From assembly GCF_000715075.1 (NCBI RefSeq), contig NC_134095.1, forward strand, positions 46,168,806-46,232,805: a stretch of DNA of 64,000 nucleotides, given 5' to 3'. The notes below the pieces were generated by a model, which made no database searches, was not told where the DNA came from, and saw only the letters and a list, made by a program, of their open reading frames with translations. Source of the stretch: Nicotiana tabacum (Eukaryota; Streptophyta; Magnoliopsida; Solanales; Solanaceae). Shown here piece by piece: positions 25,596-35,762 of the stretch; the stretch's first letter is position 1; each line of letters begins with the position of its first letter. Position numbers and translations under genes: made by a program.

Positions 25596-26387
25596 GCCAA
25601 TCGAATCTGATAGGTCACGAAACGTGTCGATTCCCTAAGAACGTGTGTCATAATGGCGGCAACCACGAAATAACGTTTCAATTCAAACGACGTTTCGATT
25701 CTGAAACTGCCGCAATGGTCCAAGGATGTTGAAAGAGCGTCGTCACCTCACTCAAAACCTAAGGATCATAACCAAGGGATAAGTAGTCAGATTTCTCTCT
25801 GATTTGTCGCAATCATGATCCATCTATCTGGCCCAACAGGGAAGGACTCCGACAGACGGAGGGACTAACTGTATTGGTCAAAATTTGACTACTGTGGTCA
25901 AGCTGGCCAGCATCCCGTCCAAGCAACAGGGTGTCGAAAGATGACATAGTCCATTCTACATACCGCACTCACGACATCCGTCGAGTCAGAAGAAACAACG
26001 TCCAGGGGACGACCAAGACAGATAGTGTGAGAGAGAGTCAGATCAAGTAAATATCAAAGGTCCCATGACTATATATAGTAAGGGAAAACCTTCGGTTGGG
26101 GGAAGGGGGGGCTTCTCCCTCTCTCCTTATTCCTCTCTTCTGCAATCTTCATAATAAAAAGAAATGAAGCAATCTCCAGAAAAACATGTAAAACAACCTC
26201 CCCCGTTGATTAATGGGAGTCACAATGAAAGTTTCAATAAGATTGGTTACCTCTATTCCATCTTATGTACTATTTGTTCAATTAGCTCATTGATCTGGAA
26301 TTTATTATGTTTAACTAAGATTTACCCTTCACTTTCTTTAATTGATTTGTTCAAAAAGATTCCAAATATCTTTTGAGCCAAACAAGC
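25596..26387 (-). repeat. Right inverted arm (LTR-like)
   Basis: Reverse-complement partner of 17108-17909. Its outer end reads TTTTGAGCCAAACA; its inner end is followed on the minus strand by ATTGGCGACTCTTGGG. The PF04195-like gene lies just inside, as gag would lie relative to a 5' LTR. Confidence 0.8.
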
Positions 26388-26711
26388 TACCCACGAGATC
26401 TCCTGGTGAGAACCTAATCAAATACTACAGAGCTGGTTCGCAAGCACTCGTCAACAGTTTATATAGTGATTTCAAATCGATATGCTTCTGAGCTTTTTCC
26501 TCTTGCTAGTAGCCTAAAGGGTGGGTTCAGCCATTGATGTGCATTACTACAACCTTTTCTCTGACTATTTGACAGTCCAAGAAAACATCAATTACCTTCA
26601 TAGAGATAGGTCAATATATGCAACTAAACTTTGTGACCACATCAAATGGTCCTCCTTTTTTTGGTTGGTAAATCAATGGGATTTTATTTATATATTAGCC
26701 AGTAGGCAAAA

Positions 26712-26792
<81 letters not shown>

Positions 26793-27151
26793 ACTATTTC
26801 AAATGGTCCATAGGACAAGAATGAAGATCATTAAGATGAATATATTAGGTGTAGCTGATCCGAAAGGCCTACTACTGGAGATTAAGTTATAGCAGTTTAC
26901 TGTAAAAATTTTAGGGAAATGGGTAGCTGAATGGGAAGTGAAAGGAGCATTGAAAGAGGAGTACCAAGAATTTGCTAAGGCTCAGTTAAGAGTATATAGA
27001 TGTGCATATTGGACTGTCAAGAGGGTGCAACACCACTGGAGTTTAGACTTTAGAGTGGATGATCAATAAAGGTTATATCAAACTGTGAATAAAGTTCAGA
27101 TGACTAATCAACCAAACTGGAAAATATTGACATTAAGGGTGTGTTTGGTAC
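26388..27151. other. Intergenic, with a long (TA)n microsatellite
   Basis: A near-perfect (TA)n run of about 70 bp covers 26719-26789, preceded by poly-A. The rest shows no recognisable gene. AAGGGTGTGTTTGGTAC at 27135-27151 appears to be the start of a MITE interrupted by the solo LTR that follows. Confidence 0.5.
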
Positions 27152-27779
27152 TGTATACGGTAAAAATCGGGATGCCCCTTTTTGTTCAACTGACCAAGGC
27201 TAGAACGTGGTAGATCAATTTTGGACCTCGATTTTTATCTATGGTGCAAGGTTAAGTTATCGAGACCCTGGGACCAATTAAGCTCGAGGTCGACCAAGAC
27301 CGAGACCAAATAAGATGGAGATCGAAGCTAAGTTGAGTAACAGAAAACCGAGATATCCGGGATCGGCCAAGGATCGTGGCGAGAATCTCGACATGAATCA
27401 AGTCAAGACCGGTTATTCAGCCAATCATGGAATTTCCTTCCATATTTAGAATTGTACCTTAAGTAAAATTCCTCTACTATATAAAAGGGGTTCTAATCAT
27501 TTGTAAGACACGTTGTTCACCGAGATCAAAGCAATACAACACTTTCTCTTTTGTTTATATTCTCGTTCATCAGCTGGTTATATTTCTAACTGTTCTTGCA
27601 CCAATCAATCCGAGAGTATTCAAGCTCGAGGGCTGAATTCCATTCAAACACTGGTCTGCTTTATCTTATTGTTAATTTCTATTACTAATCTTCATATTTA
27701 TTAATTGGTATTAGGTGAGATCACATATCCTCAAAACCACATCATAAGTTTAATTGTTATACAATTTTAAGGTTAAACA
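27152..27779 (+). repeat. Solo LTR, 628 bp, with 5-bp target duplication
   Basis: The sequence begins TGTATACGG and ends GGTTAAACA. GGTAC lies immediately on both sides (27147-27151 and 27780-27784), a perfect 5-bp target-site duplication. A TATA box (TATATAAAA, 27478-27486) followed by a presumed leader gives the plus orientation. No internal region is present, so this is a solo LTR left by LTR-LTR recombination. Superfamily not determined. Confidence 0.9.
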
Positions 27780-28264
27780 GGTACGAAGGAAAATGTTTTC
27801 CTAGAAAATACATGATTTTGATGTTATTTACTTTCTAGTGTTTTGTTAAGTATCAAAAAATTATTTTTGAAAAATACATAATTTAGGCAAACATGATGGG
27901 TGACGAAATGGGTAAGGGCGAGGGAGAGTGGTATGCCCGGGTCTAGGGGCTAGGGTGGCAGTGGCCAGTGTAGGGGTGGGGGTGGTGGGGGTAGTGAGGG
28001 TGGCAAAGGGGAGGGTCTGGTGGTCGGTGTAGGGTGTTAGGGTTTTGCCCTGAATTTATAGTCTATTAGAATTATATTTCCGGAATGAAGTTAAAAAGAC
28101 TCCTAAAAGGAATAAATTTCCTTCATATTTCTTATCCTTTTCTTGGAAGAGAAGTTTTGTACTTCTATAAATTGGCGTTTTCTTCTCACAACAACAACAA
28201 CAATAAATCCACAATGTAGTCATTAAAGAATCTTGTTTATAAGAGATTTTTCTCTCAATAGTTG
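27780..28264. other. MITE-like sequence with a G-rich tract
   Basis: Just after the solo LTR, CGAAGGAAAATGTTTTCC continues a MITE-like terminus broken at 27151. A strongly G-rich stretch (about 27931-28045) has many GGG/GGGG runs and could form G-quadruplexes. No gene is seen. Confidence 0.45.
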
Positions 28265-28450
28265 TTAGTAGGGGTGTACATAGGTCGGGTTGAGTTGGGT
28301 TTTTCAATAGCTAAACCAAACAAATTGTCTTGGATTTTTAAATCTATAAATCAAACCAAACCAACAAAAGTCGGTTTTTTCAATCTCGGGGTTTTCGGCT
28401 TTTTTCCGACAAAATTTTCACAGCATAAAATATATAATTTGTGCTCTAAT
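28265..28450 (+). repeat. End of a widespread hAT-like non-autonomous repeat
   Basis: TAGGGGTGTACATAGG, then GGGTTTTTCAATAGCTAAACCAAAC and TCAAACCAAACCAACAAAAGTCGG, match by memory a very common Solanaceae repeat with TAGGGGTGTAC-type termini. The opposite terminus was not found; AT-rich sequence up to 29330 may be its interior. Confidence 0.45.
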
Positions 28451-29339
28451 ATTTCTTAGATTCTAGTAAGATAAAACTATATAAGATGTAACCCAATGAA
28501 ATAATACAAAAATAATGTAAGATGAGTCGTGCATGATTATACTAAAATACCTAACAAATCGCATAAAATAAAATATTTCTAATTAATAAGCCATAATAAA
28601 AATAAACATAATCTAAAAGTACTAAATCATGCTAAAATAAGTACGACTAATAAGTAAAAGTATTAATTACAAGAATAAATAATATTAAAAGTAAGTTGTG
28701 TATTTTCACTATCTAAACCAATGCAAAACTAAAGAAATAAATATCAATGCTATTGCCATTCCTAGTATTGATTGATAGACTTTCAAGATCCTAATTAGTA
28801 TATATAATTTTTCATCAAATATATCTATGAGTAAATTGTTTCATCGACTTATAACCTGCTCAGATGCATCGTTGAATATTAAAAACAAAACGCCTCGACT
28901 TATATCAATTAATTTGTTAAAATTGATTCATCGACTTATAACCTAGTGATGAATGAATGTAATTCATTAGCTATGTTATAATACAAATAATGAATAATAT
29001 TATATCAATTAATAGAATAATATTATATTGGTTTATCAATTCATTAATTATTCGTACTTATTAATGTATATGATTGATCATCAATTACAATATAATTTAT
29101 GCGTGTGTATGAAATTACTCATATACTTAAATATAATTTAAAAAATTCCTTTACATAGATGCTATTATAATCTATTAGAAGTAATTACCTAGTTCATATA
29201 TTATTATTTTTTAAAGATTATGCTTATAGTTTATAATTATTTATAATAATTGTAGTTAAATAAAATAAATATTTGTAGCTAATAATAATTTTTTATAGCT
29301 TATAATATTTAAAAACCAAAAAAAATTAATTGTTTTTAG
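28451..29339. other. AT-rich intergenic sequence
   Basis: Extremely AT-rich, with no ORF, RNA gene or inverted repeat that I can support. It may be internal to the repeat starting at 28265 and disrupted by the CACTA element. Confidence 0.4.
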
Positions 29340-29345
29340 AAATAA

Positions 29346-29430
29346 CGACCAACGTTGGTCGCTATTTTGGTCAAACGGTCAAAAGTTAATTACCGACCAA
29401 AAATAGTGACCAATGTTGGTCGCTTTTTCT
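29346..29430. repeat. CACTA subterminal repeats, left end
   Basis: CGACCAACGTTGGTCGC at about 29347, a CGACCAAAAATAG half-site, and a GTGACCAATGTTGGTCGC copy near 29408. In En/Spm elements such motifs bind the TnpA-type protein. Confidence 0.75.
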
Positions 29431-29435
29431 AATAA

Positions 29436-30272
29436 CAGAGTCAAAAGCGGGTTCCCCCTTCCCCCCCCCCATTTCTCTTATTTTCTTCCTCAAAACTTCC
29501 CCAACTCTCTCTCAACACCTTCCCTTCCCCTTCTCTATTTCCCTCACACAAATCCCATTCCCCCACCACGTGCCACCATTGCCGTCGCCGACAATCACCG
29601 GACTGCCGCCGTCCACCAGTGTACTGCCGCCCCCACTCTCTCTCCTTCTCCACCTAAAAAAAACCTAGGTTTGAATTATAACCTTGAATCTTTGTTATTT
29701 CTAGTTTTTGTTTCAAATATTTCAATATTATAGTTTATTCTTTCAATTAGTGTTTCAATTCTTTGAATATTGTATTTTATTGAGGATTAGAGTTTAGGTC
29801 TTGTTTTAATTAGTTTTGTTAATTAATTTTATTAACTAATTATTTTAATTAGTGTTGAATTTAGTTTAGTTAAATTTGAATTATACTTTGTATTGTCTTG
29901 ATAGTTTAGTTAGAATCTAGGGTTCATGATATGAATTGAACCTTTAGGATATGTATTGAAATTTTAGTTTATGAATAGGACTTGTAGTTTATAAATTGTA
30001 ATTTTAGGATATGATTTGAAATTTTAATTTATGAATTGAACTTTTAGTTTATAAATTGAAATTTTAGGATATGAATTGAACTTTTAGGATATAAATTGGA
30101 CTTTTAATTTATGTATTGGAATTTTAGTTTATGAATTGGACTTGTAATTTATAAATTGTTATTTTAGGATATGATTTGAACTTTTAATTTATGAATTGAA
30201 CTTTTTGGATATGAATTGAACTTTTAGTTTATAAATTGAAATTTTAGGATATTAATTGAAAGTTGTAGGTCG
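29436..30272 (+). repeat. CACTA 5' region with ~20-bp minisatellite
   Basis: A C-rich then CT-rich stretch (29450-29640) resembles a promoter or 5' UTR. From about 29930 to 30265 a ~20-bp unit (ATTTTAGKWTATGAATTGAA and variants) repeats around 16 times. A splice-acceptor-like TTGTAG precedes the first tnp2 codons, so the minisatellite probably lies in an intron. Confidence 0.65.
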
Positions 30273-31485
30273 GTGGAGAATACAAATCGTGATTCTAGAA
30301 TTCATGATATAGTTGCAGATGCTTTTGGGATGCACTTAGGGGGTGAGCCCAATGAAAATGTTGAACAAACTCCTAATGATGACGCAAAATATTTTTTTGA
30401 ACAGTTAGAGGAAGCTAGTCGTCCATTACGGGAAGGAAGTCCGCACTCTGAGCTATTTGTTGCAGTTAGATTATTAAGTATAAAATCTGATTGGAATATT
30501 TCTCAAGCAGCCATGGACTCTTTCATTGACCTTATGAGTGAACTAGTTGACCCTAATATCAACTTACCTGGTGATTTTTATAAGGCAAAGAGATTGGTTT
30601 CTAAGTTAGGACCTTCGTCAATGAGAATTGATTGTTGTAAAGATGGTTGCATGTTATATTATAAAGATGATGCAACTTTAAACAGTTGTAAATTTTGCAA
30701 AAAGCCTCGTTTCAAGAGGCTTTCCAGCGGGAATATGATCTCTATCAAGGCGATGTATTATTTACCTCTTATACCTAGGTTAAAGAGGTTATATGCGTCG
30801 ATGAATTCTGCTCCTCATTGGAGATAGCACTCTAAAAATAGAAGACCACCTGGTGTTATGTGTCATCCTTCAGATGGAGAAGCTTGGAAGCACTTTGATA
30901 GGACATATCCAGATTTTGCTAGTGAACCAAGTAACATTCGGTTAGGTCTGTGTGTGGATTGTTTCACGCCTTTTCTGTATCTACGACACCATATTCATGT
31001 TGGCCTGTCTTTCTTACACCTTATAATCTACCACCCGAGTTATACATGACTAGTCCATATATATTCTTAAATTGTATTATCCCCGGTCCACGTAATCCGA
31101 AAAGTTTGATTGATGTATATTTGCAACCTTTGATTGATGAGCTAAAACAATTGTGGTACGATGGTGTTGAAACATATGACATATCAACCAAGCAGAATTT
31201 CAATTTGCGTGCAAATTTTATGTGAACAATTAACGATTTTCCTGCGTATGGAATGTTGTCTGGGTGGATGACTGCTGGGAAGCTAGCTTGTTCTTACTAC
31301 ATGGAAAATAGTAAACCGTTCACTTTGAAATATGGTCGAAAGCAATCATGGTTTGATTGTCATCGTCAATTCTTGCCTCCTGATCATGAGTTTAAAAGGA
31401 TGAAAAATGCATTCAAAAAGAATAAAATGGAATATGATTCTCCACCTCCGATACTTTCAGGTGAGGAAATTTGGGAGAGGGTCCA
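30273..31485 (+). pseudogene. tnp2-like CACTA transposase, 5' part, decayed
   Basis: Hallmarks are a CCKDGC...CKFCKKPRF zinc-binding block, GVMCHPSDGEAWKHFD, LIPGPRNP-type text (IIPGPRNPKSLIDVYLQP) and FPAYGMLSGWMTAGKLAC. These are diagnostic of the PF02992 family that catalyses CACTA transposition. Breaks: TAG at 30825-30827 where a Trp is expected, a frameshift near 30978, and TGA at 31223-31225 where Trp is expected. The frame runs to EEIWERV and is then interrupted by the LTR at 31486. The C-terminal half does not reappear afterwards. Confidence 0.85.
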
Positions 31486-32045
31486 TGTAACGACCTGGTC
31501 ATTCGTTCTGAGAGTTATAGCCCCATTTTCCCCATGTATGCTTCTTTATGTATTGTTCAGCTGTGTTGAGTTGTATCGAGTTGGTAGGTTTGGGTTCGGA
31601 GTAGTTTTGGAGTGAAATGATTACTTAGTCTTTTAGTTAGAAAGTTAAGTTAGAAAAGTTAATCGGAAGTTGACTTATGAGTAATCGAATTCGGATTTGG
31701 ATTTTTATGATTCAGTTAGCTTCGTTGGGTGATTTTAGACTTAGGAGTGTGTGCGAAATATAATTTGGAGGTCCGTGGTAGAATTAGGCTTGAATTTGGT
31801 GAAAGTTGGAAATTTAGAAGTTCTTAGGCTTGAATTCGAGGTTGATTTGGTGTTTTGATATTGTTTTGGGTGTTACAGAGGTTCGACTAAGTTCGGGTAG
31901 TGATATATGACTTGTTGGAATTATTGGTTGAGGTCCCGTGAGCCTCGGGTGAGTTTTAGATAGGTTTGGGTTGTGTTGCACTCGTTTTTCTTTTGTTTCG
32001 ACGCCGTTTCTTCAAGCATAAATGATATCATATTGAATAAATAAG
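31486..32045 (+). repeat. LTR-like insertion within the CACTA element
   Basis: TGTAACGACCTGGTCATTCG, then GAGAGTTATAGCCCCATTTTCCCC, TTAGACTTAGGAGTGTGTGCG and GAGGTCCCGTGAGCCTCGGG, form a pattern I recognise from a very abundant Solanaceae gypsy LTR. It begins precisely where tnp2 homology stops. The right boundary is approximate and no TSD was found, so it may be truncated. Confidence 0.6.
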
Positions 32046-32059
32046 CTCCGAAATTGAAG

Positions 32060-32947
32060 ATGCCTAAGGATTATGCGTCGAATCTTGGAAAGCTCGCAAG
32101 CGGTTGTCGCATAGTTTCTCCAAAGCTAGAAAGTTGAACCAGAAGCCTGATTGGTTGCTTCAAAATTTATGGGAGGATTTGCAAAGACAATGGCTTACCG
32201 CAAAGTTCTTAGAGAAGAGCGAAAAAGGAAAGAAAGCTCGCACATCTGAGAAAGGAGGCTTCTTGCACACTGGAAGTGCGATCAACCTAGGGACAGTAAA
32301 AAGAAGATTGGTACGTAATTGCTTAATTTATTTTAATTTTCAAAGTATATCTATTCTGTTTATTAACTAAAATTTTTGAGTTTTTAAAAAAAGAAGTTGG
32401 GGCATCCAATGAACCAAGATGAGCTATTCAAGGAGACTTATATTGCAAAGAAGAAGAAAGAGACGGATCAAAAAAGGTGGGTCGAGGGCCGAGCCTCAAC
32501 TGTACATGTAAGTTTTCACTTTTAATTAAGTATTTTGATTTACTTTTATATAAATTTTGAAATACTAATTCAATGTAATTTTTCTTATAGGGTCGCTTCA
32601 CAGCTGATGTGGAGGAATTCATACGCAGTCAGCCACCTAATGAGTCGGGCGAGCTAATCCAACCTTCGGACGAGAATGCTGAAAGAATATGGATGGAGGC
32701 TGCTGGCGGTCCAAAATGGGTAAAAGTATACGAGCTTCCTACTAAGAAATTCCATCGCTATAAGTGTGGAATGCAAGGAATAGGGACTTCCTCGCAAGGC
32801 GAGCAACTTGATGGGGAGTGCTTCTCCACTATGCGGGAGACTGTGACAAAGCTCATATTCGAGCTAGAAGTGGCCAAGGAAAGAGAAAATTTTAGAGATG
32901 CTCAATACATTGGTATGCAAGCTCAGTACTATGGGATGCAAGCTTAG
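32060..32947 (+). pseudogene. Ptta/En/Spm (PF03004-like) plant transposase remnant
   Basis: Three exon-like blocks can be read. The first covers ~32060-32310 (KARKRLSHSFSKARK, NLWEDLQRQWLTAKF, GGFLHTGSAIN) and is followed by a GTACG donor. The second is ~32396-32507 (LGHPMNQDELFKETYIAKKK), followed by GTAAG. The third is ~32592-32947 (GRFTADVEEF ... AAGGPKWVKVYELPTKKF), ending in a TAG. This is the second CACTA protein type, which in En/Spm binds subterminal repeats. It lacks an N-terminus because of the LTR insertion and deletion upstream. Confidence 0.75.
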
Positions 32948-33478
32948 CTCAAAACTCTTCTGGCTTCTGGAGCTTTTCCAATTCCCCAGTCTCGTGAGTC
33001 ATCGCCAGAGGCTCGACTTAAACGTAAGTGTTCCTTTCGTCCTCCCCGTGCTCGTTCCTCCCGTCCTCCTCGTGATTGTTCTTCCCGTCCTCGACAAATA
33101 GATCCTTTTCTATCCCGTCTTGTTGATGAAAATTCATCAGACGGATAATGATGTTGTACAAAACACTCCTTGATTTTTATATACTTTGAACTAGACAAAT
33201 AGAACTGCTTTTGAACTAGTTGTAATAAGCGTTAACTTAGTTTTGTTAGTTTGATTTCTTAGTTCTATTGAACTTTAATTTGTTGGTTTTAATGTGTTTT
33301 TCGAATTGTGTTGTTGTTTTAGTGTTGTTGTTGTTGTTGTTGGGTTGTTGTGGAGATTTTGGTATTGAAATTGTAGTTTATGAATTAAATTATATTGTTA
33401 TTTAGGGATTTTGGTATGCTGACAGGTGGTGTAGCTGCCAAAACAGGCATTTTATGCCAAAATTATTATCTAAAAAAG

Positions 33479-33950
33479 CGACCAACCTATTAAAATTTTT
33501 TTTGGCAATTAGCGACCAAGGTTGGTCGCTTATATCTAAAAAAAAGTAAAAATTTGGCGACCAAGGTTGGTCGCTAATGAACCCAGATTTTAATATAAGC
33601 GACCAAAGTTGGTCGCTACCCTATTAAAAAAAATTAAAAAATTAAAAAGAAGCGACCAAAGTTGGTCGCTTATGAACCCAGATTGTTAAATATATATATT
33701 TTTAATAAAAAATATCGAAATTAAGTATACAGACCAACGTTGGTCGCTAAATTTATATTATTAAAATATTATACCGACCAAAGTTGGTCGGTATTTTGTT
33801 TACACTTGACATTTGGTCCTTTTACCTTAGCGACCAAAGTGGGTCGCTAATTAGCGACCAAAGTAGTAAAAGGACCACCAATATAGCGACCAAGCCTGTT
33901 TGGACGCGTTTGGGTCGGTATATTGAGATAAGCGACCAACGTTGGTCGCT
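33479..33950. repeat. CACTA subterminal palindromic repeats, right end
   Basis: At least eleven sites: full palindromic copies near 33515, 33557, 33598, 33651, 33730, 33776 and 33931, plus variant or half sites near 33479, 33828, 33853 and 33885. The consensus GCGACCAAMGTTGGTCGC is a perfect or near-perfect 18-bp palindrome. Confidence 0.85.
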
Positions 33951-33959
33951 ACATATATG

Positions 33960-34728
33960 TAGGTCAATTGACCAAATCCAATTATAATGTCTTATTCTTT
34001 AGTTTATTTTTTCTTGCCTGATTTATCGTCCATTAAGCTTTGCATTGTTAGCTTCCGCATGCACCATGTTATTTCGATCCCAACATAGGGGTGAGGTGAA
34101 AAGAAAATGACTTCATGAGAAAAATATTTTCCTAAACGTTTAAGCTAACCAAATATGAGATAATTGGAAAATATTTTCCAACCAGATACATCCTAAGTTA
34201 TATTTTAAAAGGTTGTTCAATTGATTATGAATTGAATGGCGAATGCAGGACAATTAGTTCATAAGTTTGCAATGAATTCCGCACTAAACCAAGATTATCA
34301 GATTAAGGCAAGTTTCACTCAGATGTATATCGAACAGCAACTTTGGATGGCCATATTGGTTATACCATGTGCAAATATGACCAATAAACTATCAATTTTA
34401 TAACTGAGTTGAGAATGGCATCACAAAGCTCTAATCAAGAATTTGTATGAGATGAACATATTCCAAAGATAAGATTTGTTGTCACATACCAAGACAATTA
34501 ACCCCTTAATTACTACGTGGAGATATATGCTTCGTACAGTTCTTCCATTAAAATTAAATTTTTTCATAAGCACTAAACTGTTTTATGAGACAAGTGTAAC
34601 TTTAGTAACTGACCAAAGTGGGATTCCAAGGCAGAAGATAGAGTAGCCTTTCTGGAGGCATCATTACATTTGCCAATTGCCATCCCATGTTAGTGGGAAA
34701 CATATGATCACTATCAACTACCAACATT
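33960..34728. other. Intergenic; possible distal end of a split MITE
   Basis: GGAAAATATTTTCCAACCAGATACATCCTAAG at about 34165-34196 is, in reverse complement, similar to the MITE terminus at 27135-27160 plus 27785-27800. The two may be ends of one MITE split by later insertions. No gene is seen. Confidence 0.35.
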
Positions 34729-34739
34729 TTCAATTGGTA

Positions 34740-34903
34740 CCACCAAAGGATAGGACGTGGTGCAGCGGATATAATTGCTCTTTCCTTAATTAGAGATATC
34801 GGATTCGAGTTCTCGGTATGAAATAATTCTGGGTAGGAAGCGTTTTTTCCGAATGAAATTTTACGCGACGCGAATTCAGATATAGTCAGACTCCAACGGA
34901 AAA
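34740..34903 (+). mobile_element. tRNA-derived SINE with 11-bp target duplication
   Basis: A-box region GTGGTGCAGCGGAT, B-box GGATTCGAGTTCTC, and a body ending with ACGCGACGCGAATTCAG and CAGACTCCAACGGAAA, typical of a Solanaceae SINE family. TTCAATTGGTA occurs immediately before (34729-34739) and after (34904-34914), a perfect 11-bp TSD. Confidence 0.85.
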
Positions 34904-34914
34904 TTCAATTGGTA

Positions 34915-35274
34915 ATTACCAAAGATTTTATTGATTATGTTCATTAGTTATGGTGCTGTTTAAATATGAAAAGTAACGATCCATTTTACATAATTTCCTT
35001 TTAATGGAGAAGAAACTCACTTCGAATAACATCAACTAGAAGTCCCCTCCGCACTTTCTACATGATTATTTTCACATAAACGGAGAGAAAACTCACATCT
35101 ATAATGAACGGTTAAATTTTAGCGTTCGTGACCAAAAAATGAAAAAGAAACATTAAATTTTATCTTTTCTCCACGAGATTGTAAATAGTCTCGGAAAAAA
35201 GATTTATAACAAAATTAGAAGGTAAAATATATAAACGGTCCATTAAAGTTATCATCAACTATCAAACAAACAAT
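34915..35274. other. Intergenic, nothing recognised
   Basis: AT-rich with no ORF, repeat pair or RNA gene that I can support. Confidence 0.4.
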
Positions 35275-35762
35275 CGGGAGTGGCTCGACATAATTGGGGG
35301 CCTAAAGCATAAGTATAATTAGAGGCCCATAATTTTTATAATCGATCTCTTTAGTAATTATATTTTTCAATTGATAATATAGCTAACTGATTTAATCACT
35401 CTTAAGACGTTAATATTATGTATTTTTATTTTAAAAAATTTCTTTCCGTTGAGGCAACTGTTAAGCATTTAAAAAATAATCAAATCCTTTTATTTAATTA
35501 AGTATATAGATTAGAGTATTATCTTCCAATGCAAAATGAAAGTTACATCAAATTTAAGGAAATAATAAAGATATATTTATTTTAGCCAAGAGGACTTTTT
35601 CATCGCTGAACAATCATATCAATTGGACAATAATAAATTTTTACTATAAAATACTTACACTTAAAAAAAAAACATAACCTATTTCTTACAAAATTGGGGC
35701 TCCTCGAAATGGGGAGCCCAAGGCATATGCCTTACTTGCCGAGCCTTATAGTCGGGCGAGCA
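35275..35762 (-). mobile_element. Non-autonomous hAT-like remnant (ZMYM1-type)
   Basis: The termini carry GTGGCTCGACA...GGGGGCCTAAAGC on the left and GCCGAGCC preceded by GGGGAGCCCAAGGC on the right, which are loosely inverted. Interior minus-strand text (GTTGCCTCAACGGAAAGAAA) is a decayed form of the dimerisation-region code also seen at 43416-43607. Boundaries are approximate. Confidence 0.4.

Larger units (their letters stand above)
17108..26387. mobile_element. 9.3 kb composite element bounded by inverted LTR-like arms
   Basis: The two ends are ~0.8 kb inverted copies of one another (left 17108-17909, right 26387-25596) at roughly 90% or better identity by eye. Each arm begins near GTTTGRCTCAAAAGATATT and ends CAGATTC followed by ATTGGCG, like an LTR running into a primer-binding site. 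Between them lie a leader with a short gag-like start on the plus strand, a large 90-bp tandem array, and a decayed PF04195-like gene on the minus strand. Either two retroelement 5' halves were joined head-to-head, or this is a long-TIR element. No clean target-site duplication was found. Confidence 0.65.
29340..33955 (+). mobile_element. Decayed CACTA (En/Spm) DNA transposon
   Basis: It is recognised by tnp2-like coding sequence, Ptta/En/Spm-like coding sequence and subterminal repeats of a GCGACCAA-GTTGGTCGC palindrome at both ends. No intact CACTACAA terminus could be found at either boundary, so the ends are placed at the outermost subterminal repeats. Internal deletions, stops and an LTR insertion make it non-autonomous. 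Confidence 0.8.

Noticed and set aside
26521..26892. 123-codon ORF
   Set aside because: It is kept open by the (TA)n microsatellite, which encodes an Ile-Tyr run; no domain seen.
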